Position numbers and translations under genes: made by a program | Source of the DNA: an uncultured Draconibacterium sp. | Lineage (GTDB): Bacteria > Bacteroidota > Bacteroidia > Bacteroidales > Prolixibacteraceae | Length of the DNA: 64,000 nucleotides | Assembly: GCF_963677155.1 (NCBI RefSeq) | Contig: NZ_OY781884.1 | Coordinates: 3,840,501-3,904,500 of the forward strand | Reading direction: 5' to 3' | Notes under the pieces: model-generated | Told to the model about the DNA's origin: nothing | Database searches by the model: none | What the model saw: the letters and a program-made list of their open reading frames with translations, nothing else | Part shown: positions 25,816 through 34,457 of the stretch, piece after piece | Position numbering within the stretch: the first letter of the stretch is position 1 | How the letters are laid out: each line of letters begins with the position of its first letter

Positions 25816-26439
25816 TTAGCTCAGCTTGGTACTAATCAACTTGATAAATTCTTCGCGGGTTGCTACTTTTTCAAAAGCCCCTGTAAAATCCGAAGTAGTT
25901 GTAATGGAGTGTTGTTTTTGTACGCCACGCATTTGCATACACAGGTGTTGTGCTTCAATAACAACGGCAACTCCCAGTGGTTTTAGCGTTTCCTGAATAC
26001 AATCTTTTATTTGAGTTGTTAGTCGTTCCTGCACCTGCAGACGGCGGGCAAATACATCAACAACACGGGCAATTTTACTTAACCCGGTAATGGTTCCGTT
26101 GGGAATGTAAGCCACGTGCGCTTTCCCAATAAACGGAAGCATGTGGTGTTCACACATCGAATAAATCTCAATATCTTTTACAATTACCATCTGGCGGTAG
26201 TCTTCTTTAAACATAGCAGAGCGTAATATTTCCACAGGATCCATTTGATAACCCTGCAACAGAAACTGCATGGCTTTTGCCACTCTTTCCGGTGTTTTTT
26301 CAAGCCCCTCGCGCGATGGATCTTCTCCAACTATTTGTAAAATTTCTTTGTAATGAGCAGATAGCTGGCCTGTTGTTTCCTCATTATAAAAATCGGCTCG
26401 TTGATATCCGTTTGAGTTGTTATTCTTTAATGAACACAT
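25816..26439 (-). CDS. folE: GTP cyclohydrolase I
   Basis: 207 residues. The conserved core has [17 protein letters not shown], the zinc ligands in MCEHHMLPF and HLCMQMRG, and the active-site [19 protein letters not shown] stretch. The first ~30 residues are a variable tail. It turns GTP into 7,8-dihydroneopterin triphosphate, the first step to folate or to queuosine. No other folate gene is in the window. It is transcribed away from mqnB. Confidence 0.96.
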   Translation of the reverse strand: MCSLKNNNSNGYQRADFYNEETTGQLSAHYKEILQIVGEDPSREGLEKTPERVAKAMQFLLQGYQMDPVEILRSAMFKEDYRQMVIVKDIEIYSMCEHHMLPFIGKAHVAYIPNGTITGLSKIARVVDVFARRLQVQERLTTQIKDCIQETLKPLGVAVVIEAQHLCMQMRGVQKQHSITTTSDFTGAFEKVATREEFIKLISTKLS

Positions 26440-26622
26440 TATTGTTATATTTTAATACATACAAAGATTAACTTTTTTTTATAAAATCAGTATGAATGAA
26501 TATATGGATTTGATAAGGAGAGAAACGATGACTTGTGATAAAAGCAGGTTGAAATGCAGAATTGGTGTAATATGGCCATTGTTCAGAAGTGTATCGGAAA
26601 CCGAAAATACAAAATTTAATTT

Positions 26623-27309
26623 ATGGAGATTTTGATTGTAGCAGCCACTACAATGGAAATAAGATTTATTGTTGATGAGCTGGAAAAAGTAGAGGAAGAA
26701 AATCATTTTGTAAGAACTTACCGATTTGGAGACTTCAATATTGATATTTTGATATCAGGAATAGGAAGCTCGTTTGCTACTTTTCATCTAACAAACGTAC
26801 TTCGCGAAAAAAAATACGATGCTGTTATTAATATTGGTCTGGCCGGAAGTTTAACGCAGGAACTTAAAATAGGCGAGGTGGTGAACGTAGTTAGCGAGGA
26901 ATTTGCGGATTTGGGTATTGAGAAACAACATGAATTTCTTACGCTTTTTGAATCGGGATACATTGGCATGAACGATTTTCCGTTTGAAAATGGCTTATTG
27001 AAAGCAAGTAATTCAAACGGCTGGATAAAACTGAAAAAAGTAAAAGGAATAACCACCAACAAAAGTTACGGGCGCGATACAAGTATTGCCGAAATGCGAG
27101 AGAAATTTACAGCTCATGTAGAGTCGATGGAAGGAGCTGCCGTTTTTTATGTTTGCAACTGGCTGGGCGTAAAATGTTACGAAATACGATCGATATCGAA
27201 TTATGTAGAGCCCCGCGACTCGGCAAAATGGAATATTCCTTTGGCGCTTGTTCGCCTGAAAGAAACATTATCGGTTATTCTAAAACAAGTTCCTGCTCCA
27301 GTGGGCTAA
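26623..27309 (+). CDS. mqnB: Futalosine hydrolase
   Basis: 228 residues of the nucleoside phosphorylase/hydrolase fold: ILIVAATTMEI at the start, ISGIGSSFATFHL, VINIGLAGSL and the catalytic VESMEGAAVFYVC segment. It cleaves futalosine to dehypoxanthine futalosine and hypoxanthine in the alternative menaquinone pathway. MTA/SAH nucleosidase is the nearest alternative, but the length and the motif set fit MqnB. It implies menaquinone-based anaerobic respiration. Confidence 0.88.
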   Translation: MEILIVAATTMEIRFIVDELEKVEEENHFVRTYRFGDFNIDILISGIGSSFATFHLTNVLREKKYDAVINIGLAGSLTQELKIGEVVNVVSEEFADLGIEKQHEFLTLFESGYIGMNDFPFENGLLKASNSNGWIKLKKVKGITTNKSYGRDTSIAEMREKFTAHVESMEGAAVFYVCNWLGVKCYEIRSISNYVEPRDSAKWNIPLALVRLKETLSVILKQVPAPVG

Positions 27310-27417
27310 AATCGCATTTGTGCTTTCCTTTCGCAATACAGATAATGCTACATAAATTGTTGCGTGTTAAATTCTAATCGCAAAATAAGCTGTCCTATTT
27401 TTGGGGAGTGCGTTTAC

Positions 27418-27555
27418 ATGCAATTTTTTGGCAAATACGAAAAGTTCAATTTATTTTGCGACACGTACAATAAAAAGCAAAGTGGCTGGTTTTTTATTCT
27501 GAAGCCACATTTTTCAGAAAACAGCGTTTTTGCGTACCAAATGAAACCGCTTTAA
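27418..27555 (+). CDS. Possible small protein between mqnB and hldD
   Basis: 45 codons from the ATG at 27418 to a stop one base before the hldD start codon. Rich in Phe, Tyr and Lys; no signal peptide, membrane segment or known family. The tight junction with hldD is the only support. It may be a chance frame in the 247-base gap. Confidence 0.2.
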   Translation: MQFFGKYEKFNLFCDTYNKKQSGWFFILKPHFSENSVFAYQMKPL

Positions 27556-27556
27556 A

Positions 27557-28522
27557 ATGATAGTTGTTACAGGAGCCGCCGGGTTTATCGGAAGTTATTT
27601 AGTAGGGAAACTCAACAAAGAAGGATACAAAGATCTGATACTGGTTGATAAGTTCGATGACCCCTGGAAAGATTTGAATCTTCTGAAAAAGGATTACCGC
27701 GAGTATATTGATCGTGACGAATTTTTCAAATGGTTAATTAAAAATGCTCACGATGTAGATTTCATTTTTCATTTGGGAGCACGTACTGACACGGTGGGGC
27801 AGGAGCCCGAGCTCTATCAGCAACTTAACTTAATTTATTCGCAACGCCTCTGGAATATCTGTTCCGAAATTCAGGTTCCTCTTCTTTACGCATCGTCAGC
27901 TGCTACCTATGGTAATGGCGAAGAGGGTTTTTCTGATGAGCATAGAAAAATTCAGGATTTACGTCCGCTAAATTTGTATGGTTGGTCGAAACACGATTTT
28001 GATGTATGGGCGCTAAAGCAGTTCCGTACTCCTCCGTTTTGGGCTGGCATGAAATTCTTTAATGTTTACGGACCCAACGAATACCACAAAGGTCGAATGG
28101 CTTCGGTGGTGTTACATGCCTATAAAACCATAAAAGAAACAGGACACATGCAATTGTTTCGTTCGCACCATAAAGCCTATAAAGATGGCGAGCAAAGTCG
28201 CGATTTTATTTATGTGGAAGACATTGTCGATGTGATGATGTACTTTATGGAGAATCAGGATAATACGGGAATTTACAATGTTGGAACAGGGAAAGCCCGT
28301 TCATTTCTCGACCTTACAAAGGCTGTTTTTAGCAGTATGAATGTAAATCCTGACATCTCATTTATTGATACACCCGTTGATTTGCGAGGAAGATACCAGT
28401 ATTTTACAGAGGCCGAAATGCAGAAATTGCACGATGCTGGTTACAAAAAACCTTTTGTTGAATTAGAGGAAGGTGTTAATGAGTACGTAAATAAGTACCT
28501 GATGACGGAGGCCTGTTTTTAA
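27557..28522 (+). CDS. hldD: ADP-L-glycero-D-manno-heptose 6-epimerase
   Basis: 321 residues. N-terminal VTGAAGFIGSYL binds NADP. The catalytic pair is in LYGWSKHDFD (Tyr/Lys), with ASSAATYG before it and FFNVYGPNEYHKGRMASV after it, diagnostic of the RfaD/HldD branch of SDR epimerases. It makes the heptose for the LPS inner core. The enzyme is cytoplasmic. The lysoplasmalogenase gene follows after 55 bases. Confidence 0.94.
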   Translation: MIVVTGAAGFIGSYLVGKLNKEGYKDLILVDKFDDPWKDLNLLKKDYREYIDRDEFFKWLIKNAHDVDFIFHLGARTDTVGQEPELYQQLNLIYSQRLWNICSEIQVPLLYASSAATYGNGEEGFSDEHRKIQDLRPLNLYGWSKHDFDVWALKQFRTPPFWAGMKFFNVYGPNEYHKGRMASVVLHAYKTIKETGHMQLFRSHHKAYKDGEQSRDFIYVEDIVDVMMYFMENQDNTGIYNVGTGKARSFLDLTKAVFSSMNVNPDISFIDTPVDLRGRYQYFTEAEMQKLHDAGYKKPFVELEEGVNEYVNKYLMTEACF

Positions 28523-28577
28523 GTTCCGGTTTCGTTTTTTAACCGAATAATTTTAATTTTACCTCAAACAGCGATTG

Positions 28578-29255
28578 ATGAAAAAGATTTTTCTTCACTT
28601 TCTTTTTGTGGCAATTGTGGCAGCCGATTTAATAGGTGTGTATTTACAGAGCTCCCAAATAGATCATATTGCAAAGCCTTTACTTTTAATATGGATTGCC
28701 GGATATTTCTTTTTGCACTCAAAAAATATCGATAAAAAAGTTTTGCAGTTTGCCGGTGCCGGATTTCTTTTTTCGTGGATAGGCGATTTGCTAATGATGT
28801 TCTCAGTCGATTTTATCTGGTTTGTATTGGGGATTGCTTCGTTTTTGGTGGCGCAGGTATTCTATATTTTCCTGTTTTTACGAACCATCGATCTTTCGGG
28901 GAAAACACCGTTTCTGAAAAAGAAACCTATGTGGCTAATTCCTTATATTGCCTTTGGTTTAATTATGTATATCGCGCTTTTTCCGCAGCTGGATATGGTG
29001 CTACGTTTTGCCATTTTTGTGTATCTGGTTGCCATTTTAACCATGTCGGCAATGGCGCTGAATCGTTTTGGGAATGGACACCCCATAAGTTTTAGCCTGG
29101 TGTTTGCAGGTTCGTTGTTTTTTGTTTTGTCCGATTCGCTTATTGCTGTCAATCGTTTTCTTGTGGCAATTCCTTACGAAGGTTTATTTATAATGACAAC
29201 CTACATTGCTGCCCAGTACCTAATTATGCTAGGGCTATTAAAGCAATACGAATAA
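28578..29255 (+). CDS. YhhN/TMEM86 family membrane protein (lysoplasmalogenase-like)
   Basis: 225 residues from the ATG at 28578. Seven to eight hydrophobic segments fill the protein. Family marks are FLFSWIGDLLMMF and the late FVLSDSLIAVNRF with conserved Asp/Ser residues. Relatives hydrolyse the vinyl-ether bond of lysoplasmalogens or act in membrane lipid turnover. Plasmalogens are typical of anaerobes, which fits the other hints in this window. The enzymatic activity in bacteria of this group is inferred. Confidence 0.8.
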   Translation: MKKIFLHFLFVAIVAADLIGVYLQSSQIDHIAKPLLLIWIAGYFFLHSKNIDKKVLQFAGAGFLFSWIGDLLMMFSVDFIWFVLGIASFLVAQVFYIFLFLRTIDLSGKTPFLKKKPMWLIPYIAFGLIMYIALFPQLDMVLRFAIFVYLVAILTMSAMALNRFGNGHPISFSLVFAGSLFFVLSDSLIAVNRFLVAIPYEGLFIMTTYIAAQYLIMLGLLKQYE

Positions 29256-29280
29256 AAAATCCCGACTGGTCAGCCGGGAT
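29253..29280 (-). terminator. Terminator of the ECF sigma operon
   Basis: ATCCCGactggtcagcCGGGAT (29259-29280) forms a 6-bp stem. On the minus strand it is followed by a T-tract, so it chiefly ends leftward transcription from the sigma factor operon. It also closes the rightward lysoplasmalogenase gene. Confidence 0.75.
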
Positions 29281-29305
29281 ATATCGTTGAGTTATTTTAT
29301 CTTTT

Positions 29306-29713
29306 TTATGCGAATACTTTACTGTTTGCGCTAATAATTTTGTCGATGAAAATGAGTACGGAAATTGCTATGGTAATCCCAGCAATACTTAATGGCAATG
29401 TTCCCAGTTTACTAAAGAACGAGTCGTAGCCTTGGCTTAATCCTTGTCCTGCTTCTGGCAGTAGTTGTTCAATTGGGCCGTCGGCCTGTACTCCTGCATT
29501 ATTTAAAAAGAAGATAACTGCAAGTAATATAACAAACAGAATTGAGATAATCCAAAATCCTTTTCCTAAAATCTTTTCCGATTTTATTTGTTCCAGTGCA
29601 CTATTTTCCGCAAAAATCTTATTCATTACCTGTACTGTAAAATCAGAACCGGGTTTTTCCAGTTCTATCTTTTGGAGGAATGCTTTTAATTTTATGTCTT
29701 CCAATTCGTTCAT
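29306..29713 (-). CDS. Membrane partner of the ECF sigma factor (putative anti-sigma)
   Basis: 135 residues: a charged N-terminal ~50 residues in the cytoplasm (ELEDIKLKAFLQKIELEK), then two membrane segments (about 52-72 and 105-127) with a short loop between. Its start overlaps the stop of the sigma gene by 4 bases, so they are translationally coupled. Location, topology and coupling suggest an anti-sigma factor, although no ZAS zinc motif or known anti-sigma domain is present. Confidence 0.55.
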   Translation of the reverse strand: MNELEDIKLKAFLQKIELEKPGSDFTVQVMNKIFAENSALEQIKSEKILGKGFWIISILFVILLAVIFFLNNAGVQADGPIEQLLPEAGQGLSQGYDSFFSKLGTLPLSIAGITIAISVLIFIDKIISANSKVFA

Positions 29714-30276
29714 AATATAGTGTATAATTCGTCTTGCATAAATTCATTCAGAATGGTATAGAGCTTTTTTCGTGCTCTGTAGAGTTTTACTTTTGTATTA
29801 CTTTCCGAGAGTTTTGTTACTTTACTTATCTCCTCAATCGATTGTTCTTCGAAATAATACAATAGTATCAGGGTGTATTCATCTTCCGGAAGTTTATCCA
29901 TGGCTGCTTTTATGGCTTGTGCCCTGTTTTCTTCCGGAATTCCATCCAGGTTCATTTCTTCAGCTTCATCGGCAATCTGCACATCGTCGGTTGATGCAAA
30001 ATGTATTTTCCGTTTTCGAACCTCCGAAATACAATTATTATAAGTAATGCGGTACAGCCAGGTCGAAAATTTTGCAGTGCCTTTAAACGAGTGCAACGAT
30101 TTGTAAGCTTTTATAAAACTTTCCTGTGCCATTTCTTCGGCGTCTTCACGATTTTTAAGAACTTTAATTGCAATGGAGAAGACAATATCCTGATATCGCT
30201 CAACGATATACGAGAAGTAATTGGTTTGTCCGGCCTTTACTTTTTCTATGTAATAGATATCATCTTTTTGCTCCAT
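29710..30276 (-). CDS. ECF-type RNA polymerase sigma factor
   Basis: 188 residues with sigma region 2 (YIVERYQDIVFSIAIKVLKN, EDAEEMAQESFIKAYKSLHSF, WLYRITYNNCI) and region 4 (LPEDEYTLILLYYFEEQSIE, helix-turn-helix in SNTKVKLYRARKKL). It directs RNA polymerase to a stress or envelope regulon. It is first in a two-gene unit with the membrane protein, transcribed away from the DUF6249 gene, which may be one of its targets. Confidence 0.92.
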   Translation of the reverse strand: MEQKDDIYYIEKVKAGQTNYFSYIVERYQDIVFSIAIKVLKNREDAEEMAQESFIKAYKSLHSFKGTAKFSTWLYRITYNNCISEVRKRKIHFASTDDVQIADEAEEMNLDGIPEENRAQAIKAAMDKLPEDEYTLILLYYFEEQSIEEISKVTKLSESNTKVKLYRARKKLYTILNEFMQDELYTIL

Positions 30277-30329
30277 CTGTCCTTTTGACGTAAGAATGAT
30301 TTTCTGGTTACAAGTTACTAAGAAAATAT

Positions 30330-30460
30330 TTTCCGCAGATTACCCAGATAACACAAATAAAAAGAAACGACTAAGACTGGAAGAACGCACAAGGGAGATA
30401 TATTTTTAAACTTTGTACCTTGGTGGCTCAGTGGTAACAGAATTCGAGAGATCAGCAATA
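30330..30460. repeat. Repeat-like intergenic sequence before the DUF6249 gene
   Basis: CCGCAGATTACCCAGATAAC (30333-30352) has the imperfect GATTACnCAGAT rhythm, and CTTTGTACCTTGGTGGCTCA (30411-30430) follows. Both look like dispersed non-coding filler I associate with Bacteroidota intergenic regions. There is no tRNA despite the D-arm-like GGCTCAGTGGTAA. The call rests on appearance only. Confidence 0.25.
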
Positions 30461-30548
30461 AAAAAAATATAAAAAGTTGTAACCGAAGAAACAATGTGGC
30501 GTCAAAAGAGCGAAAACAGAATAAAAAAACAAATTAAAATTTAATATC

Positions 30549-30878
30549 ATGGAAGGAATTTTCGTACCAATCAGTTTTTTTCTGGCAATCTTCGCCATCT
30601 TGTATGTATACTGGACAACACGCACAAAAGAGCGCCTGGCGCTGGTAGAAAAAGGGCTCGATGCCGGAATATTTAAAGGTGAATGCTCGCAGCTTTCGTT
30701 GGTAAAATGGGGAATCTTTTTAATTGCAGTAGGATTGGGAGTAGTTGTTGGTTACTCGCTGTCAAATGTAATGGATGAGGTTGTTGCTTTCTTTACCGCA
30801 ATTCTGGTTCTTGGAGGAGTTGGCTTAATTGTAGCTTACGTTATTACTTCGAAACTATTGAAGAAAAAAGAGGAATAA
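30549..30878 (+). CDS. DUF6249 membrane protein
   Basis: 109 residues with three hydrophobic segments (about 4-22, 52-70 and 78-100). The cytoplasmic loop between the first two has the family mark TRTKERLALVEKGLDAGIF. Such DUF6249 proteins are commonly found next to ECF sigma/anti-sigma pairs, as here (divergent, 272 bases apart). Function unknown. Confidence 0.7.
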   Translation: MEGIFVPISFFLAIFAILYVYWTTRTKERLALVEKGLDAGIFKGECSQLSLVKWGIFLIAVGLGVVVGYSLSNVMDEVVAFFTAILVLGGVGLIVAYVITSKLLKKKEE

Positions 30879-30897
30879 TTAACAGGAGTTTTTCTTT

Positions 30898-30933
30898 AAA
30901 AGCGGATGAGTTGATTGCTCATCCGCTTTTTTT
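30898..30933. terminator. Bidirectional terminator between DUF6249 and M64 peptidase genes
   Basis: AAAGCGGATGAG - ttgattg - CTCATCCGCTTTTTTT: a 12-bp perfect stem with a T-tract. The minus-strand peptidase stop lies within two bases of its end. Confidence 0.9.
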
Positions 30934-30934
30934 G

Positions 30935-32209
30935 TTATTCCGAATAAAATCGAATTACTTTTCGAATAGCTTCCTGGCACACCGGGCAAAAACCTTTGGC
31001 TTCGTTGGTATTCATTCTGCAGTCGATGTACGGACTGTAAATTCCTTTTGCCATGTAGCCACCTCCTTCGTATACACCAATGGTATTTTTGTACTTGTCT
31101 TTTCGCGGTGTTGGAATTGGCGTGTTTTTATCCACCATATTTTTCCATTTTTTATCAAAATCTACCAAAGTTGTAATGTTCGGTTCCCAGGGCTCTATTT
31201 CAAGGTTGTAGAAATCTTCGTAAGCCACTTCCGAGTTATAGTATTCGTCGCCTAATCCGGCAAAACCATGTCCCAATTCATGAACGATAATTTTTGGTGT
31301 CAGTTCATTATCTGCCGTACAAATGGTAACAAAATTATAGAATCCGCCGCCGCCGTAACGCTCGGTATTTACCAGTACATAAATTTGGTCGTACGGAACG
31401 CTGGCCGCTGCATCGTAAACCGTTCTCATATCGGCAGTGGTAAGGTAGCGCGGCACATCGAAGGTGTAATAGCTGGTATTAAAATAAGTGTTTTTGTAAA
31501 TATGTTCGCCCGGAACGTCGGTTCCTGAATCTTCCGACGGAACAAAAACGGCATGTATATTAAAGTTTGCTTTCTCCGATTTGAAAGGCTCTGTATCGAA
31601 TAAATAACCCGAAACTTTTGCTGCATCATCGTAAAAGGCTTGCATTTCGGAAGCGGTGTAACCTTCAGCCAGAATAGCGATATCTACTTTTTTTGCCGGA
31701 TCGCCGTTTTTTACAATGTCTTTGGTTTTTAAATCAGGTGTGTTTTCTTTTAAAACGAAATAATCTTTTGGATCGATATCGGTTTTAAAAAGTGTTTTAA
31801 AAGTTCCGTCCCACTGGCGGGCATCAATTTCTAAACGCACATTGTTTTTTGGAAAGGGAAATAGTGCCGCCTGGTAAAACGTTTTATTAGTTGTTTTGGC
31901 TTCGGCAGTGGTTTGCCATTCCTGAAAAAGAGTACTAAAACCTTTACTGTAAATCAGACTGTCCGATTTCAGGTCGAAAACGCGGTAGCGGTAACTACCG
32001 TAGTTAAATACATCAATAAGGTTTGTTTTCGAACCACCCCAAAAGGGCTCCTGTTTCATTTGCTGCGGATACACCACGACCTCTTTACTGTTTCCGCCTA
32101 ACAGAAAATCGAAGCGAAAGGTTTTGTCTTTAAAATAGGTGTTAAACCGGGGCTGTGCAAAAGTAAAAAAGGGGATTATTAACAGAATAAAAGAAAACTT
32201 CAACTTCAT
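30935..32209 (-). CDS. Secreted M64 family metallopeptidase
   Basis: 424 residues from the ATG at 32209; an upstream in-frame start at 32251 would put 14 extra residues before the signal peptide (KFSFILLIIPFFTFAQ). The N-terminal ~150 residues are an M64 prodomain-like beta region. The catalytic domain follows, with VDIAILAEGYTASEM and the zinc motif HELGHGFAGLGDEYY (HExxHxxxGxxD). M64 includes the IgA peptidase of Clostridium ramosum, but environmental Bacteroidota members act on unknown proteins. Cysteine-rich CRMNTNEAKGFCPVCQ sits near the end. Confidence 0.87.
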   Translation of the reverse strand: MKLKFSFILLIIPFFTFAQPRFNTYFKDKTFRFDFLLGGNSKEVVVYPQQMKQEPFWGGSKTNLIDVFNYGSYRYRVFDLKSDSLIYSKGFSTLFQEWQTTAEAKTTNKTFYQAALFPFPKNNVRLEIDARQWDGTFKTLFKTDIDPKDYFVLKENTPDLKTKDIVKNGDPAKKVDIAILAEGYTASEMQAFYDDAAKVSGYLFDTEPFKSEKANFNIHAVFVPSEDSGTDVPGEHIYKNTYFNTSYYTFDVPRYLTTADMRTVYDAAASVPYDQIYVLVNTERYGGGGFYNFVTICTADNELTPKIIVHELGHGFAGLGDEYYNSEVAYEDFYNLEIEPWEPNITTLVDFDKKWKNMVDKNTPIPTPRKDKYKNTIGVYEGGGYMAKGIYSPYIDCRMNTNEAKGFCPVCQEAIRKVIRFYSE

Positions 32210-32450
32210 TTTATGCTCATTTATTATTTTTGGCTGAAAATAGGAATTCATTAAGAGATAAAGTATGACATATGCATTAACTTTTCTATAAACAATTTCG
32301 ATTTGCCAATTTCAATAAATTTCCAGATAGTAAAAGAGATTTTTATTCTCAACTATTAATAATAAATTGGTACCGAATTAGCAGAAAAGTTGGTGTTAAA
32401 ACCATTCTGGTAAATCTGGAATAACAATCCGTATAAATTATTTTAATCAT

Positions 32451-33767
32451 ATGAGAATCATTTACCGTTATTTGCTTGACCATATCCGAGGGGTCGAAAA
32501 TATGGAGTTTTTGGCGAAACCATTAGCTGCGTTGACCTGTGTGGTGCTAATTGTTTTTGTGGCATGGTTTGCACATTTTGTTACACGGAAGATCTTTTTG
32601 GCGATTGTGCAGCGTATTGCCAAGCGTACCAAAACAAGATGGGATGATATTTTAGTTGAAAACGGAGTTTTTAAAGGCCTGGCACATTTAGTTCCTGCAT
32701 TTATACTGTATTATAGTGTCGATTTTTCGTATCCCGATATTCATCAGCAAGTGAGTGAACTGGCTCCCGAAGTGTACAAATCGTTATCGCAGGATTATTA
32801 TTGGGGCCTTAGCGATTTGCTGACGAAAATATCGCGAATTTACTTTATTTCCATTATTGTTTTTGTGGCAAATTCAGTATTAAATGCTGCATTACAAATT
32901 TATAATACAACAGAATTTGCTCATAGTCGGCCGATAAAGGGCTATGTTCAGCTGGTAAAGATTTTTGTGTTTTTTATGGCTGGGATTCTGCTAATTGCTG
33001 CTTTGCTGGGAAAAGATCCAACAGCTCTTTTAGCCGGATTGGGAGCTATTGCTGCAGTTTTGCTGTTGGTTTTCCGCGATACCATACTTGGTTTTGTGGC
33101 TTCTATTCAGCTGTCGGCAAACGATATGGTAAAAATTGGCGATTGGATTCAAATGGATGGGCACAATGCCGACGGAACCGTTATTGATATAACTTTAAAT
33201 ACGGTAAAAGTTCAGAACTGGGATAAAACCATTACTACAATTCCGACATACGCGCTGGTTTCCGAGTCGTTCTATAACTGGAAAGGTATGGAAGAAGCCG
33301 GGGGCCGCCGTATAAAACGCTCGGTTGCCATCGATACCAATACCATTAAGTTTTGCGATACGGAAATGTTGGAGCGTTTCGAAAAGTTCGATCTTATCCG
33401 GTCGTACATTCAGGAAAAGGAAAAAGAACTGAAAGAATACAACAAAGGAAAGAACCTGGCCGAGGAAGATTATATAAGTGGCCGACATCAAACCAATGTT
33501 GGTATTTTCAGGAAGTATCTGGAAGTGTATCTTCGCCAGCATCCAAAAATAAAACAGGATCTTACCTTTTTGGTGCGCCAGTTGCAACCGGTAGGCAAAG
33601 GGTTACCCATCGAAATTTATGTATTTAGCAGCGATCAGGAATGGGCAAATTATGAAAGTATTCAGTCCGATATTTTCGACCATATTTTTGCAGTTATTCC
33701 CGAGTTCGAGTTGAGGGTATTTCAAGAGCCTTCAGGCGCTGACATTGAAAAGATTGCCCGTCGGTAG
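32451..33767 (+). CDS. Mechanosensitive ion channel (MscS family)
   Basis: 438 residues. Four membrane segments occupy roughly residues 20-45, 65-85, 130-155 and 165-215. The pore helix and following beta domain carry the MscS signature (GLGAIAAVLLLVFRDTILGF, then MVKIGDWIQMDGHNADGTVI). The long C-terminal part resembles the YbdG/YnaI-like large MscS group. It releases solutes on osmotic downshock. It is monocistronic. Confidence 0.87.
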   Translation: MRIIYRYLLDHIRGVENMEFLAKPLAALTCVVLIVFVAWFAHFVTRKIFLAIVQRIAKRTKTRWDDILVENGVFKGLAHLVPAFILYYSVDFSYPDIHQQVSELAPEVYKSLSQDYYWGLSDLLTKISRIYFISIIVFVANSVLNAALQIYNTTEFAHSRPIKGYVQLVKIFVFFMAGILLIAALLGKDPTALLAGLGAIAAVLLLVFRDTILGFVASIQLSANDMVKIGDWIQMDGHNADGTVIDITLNTVKVQNWDKTITTIPTYALVSESFYNWKGMEEAGGRRIKRSVAIDTNTIKFCDTEMLERFEKFDLIRSYIQEKEKELKEYNKGKNLAEEDYISGRHQTNVGIFRKYLEVYLRQHPKIKQDLTFLVRQLQPVGKGLPIEIYVFSSDQEWANYESIQSDIFDHIFAVIPEFELRVFQEPSGADIEKIARR

Positions 33768-33922
33768 TTGCTGTGTATAATGCGCTGGAATTTACTTCTT
33801 TAAGAAAATAAGTTTCTTCCAATCTGTAAGCGATAATATGTTTTAAAGCATCAGAGATTAGTGATTGTAAATTTTACCTACATTTGTGCTATAATTTGAA
33901 ACTAACTCAGAAGATTTGAAAC

Positions 33923-34408
33923 ATGAAGTCGAATGAATTTTTAGAGGAGAAACCAGCCGAAATTGATGAGCTGGATGAAAAGATATTAAAGCTGATTACA
34001 AAAAATGCTCGAATACCTTTCTTAGAAGTTGCCCGTGAATGTGGAGTTTCGGGGGCTGCTATTCATCAGCGTGTTCAGCGCTTGTTAAATATCGGTGTTG
34101 TACATGGAAGTGAATTTGTTGTTAGTCCGCAAAAACTGGGGTACACCACATGCGCTTACATGGGAATTTATCTCGACAAAGCAAAGTACCACACTCAGGT
34201 TGCCGAAGCTTTGAGAAATATTCCGGAAGTAGTTGAGTGTCATTATACAACAGGGGCCTATGCCATTTTTGTTAAGATACAAACTAAAACAAACAAGCAT
34301 TTAAAACGCTTGATTGACGAGCAATTGCAGGATATTGAGGGAATTGCCCGCACCGAAACATTTATTTCTTTGGAACAGGACTTTAAACGACAAGTACCTA
34401 TAAAATAA
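33923..34408 (+). CDS. Lrp/AsnC family regulator (first paralogue)
   Basis: 161 residues. N-terminal helix-turn-helix (DEKILKLITKNARIPFLEVA, then SGAAIHQRVQRLLNIG) and a C-terminal RAM ligand domain (VVECHYTTGAYAIFVKI, IARTETFISLEQ). It is clearly paralogous to 36145-36612, sharing the NARIPF core and the CHYTTGAYAIFVK stretch. Both flank the ammonium transporter, so a role in amino-acid or nitrogen control is likely. A TACATTTG -7-like box lies at 33879-33886. Confidence 0.9.
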   Translation: MKSNEFLEEKPAEIDELDEKILKLITKNARIPFLEVARECGVSGAAIHQRVQRLLNIGVVHGSEFVVSPQKLGYTTCAYMGIYLDKAKYHTQVAEALRNIPEVVECHYTTGAYAIFVKIQTKTNKHLKRLIDEQLQDIEGIARTETFISLEQDFKRQVPIK

Positions 34409-34437
34409 AAAAAGGCCGGTTAAAACCGGCCTTTTTT
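34407..34437. terminator. Bidirectional terminator between Lrp and amt
   Basis: AAAAAAAGGCCGG - ttaaaa - CCGGCCTTTTTT: a 7-bp GC stem with A- and T-tracts, between convergent genes. Confidence 0.9.
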
Positions 34438-34457
34438 ATGCATCAACGTGTTATATC

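Noticed and set aside
30411-30450. tRNA-like GGCTCAGTGGTAA
   Set aside because: Only a D-arm-like match; no anticodon arm, T-loop GTTCGAATC or acceptor stem around it.
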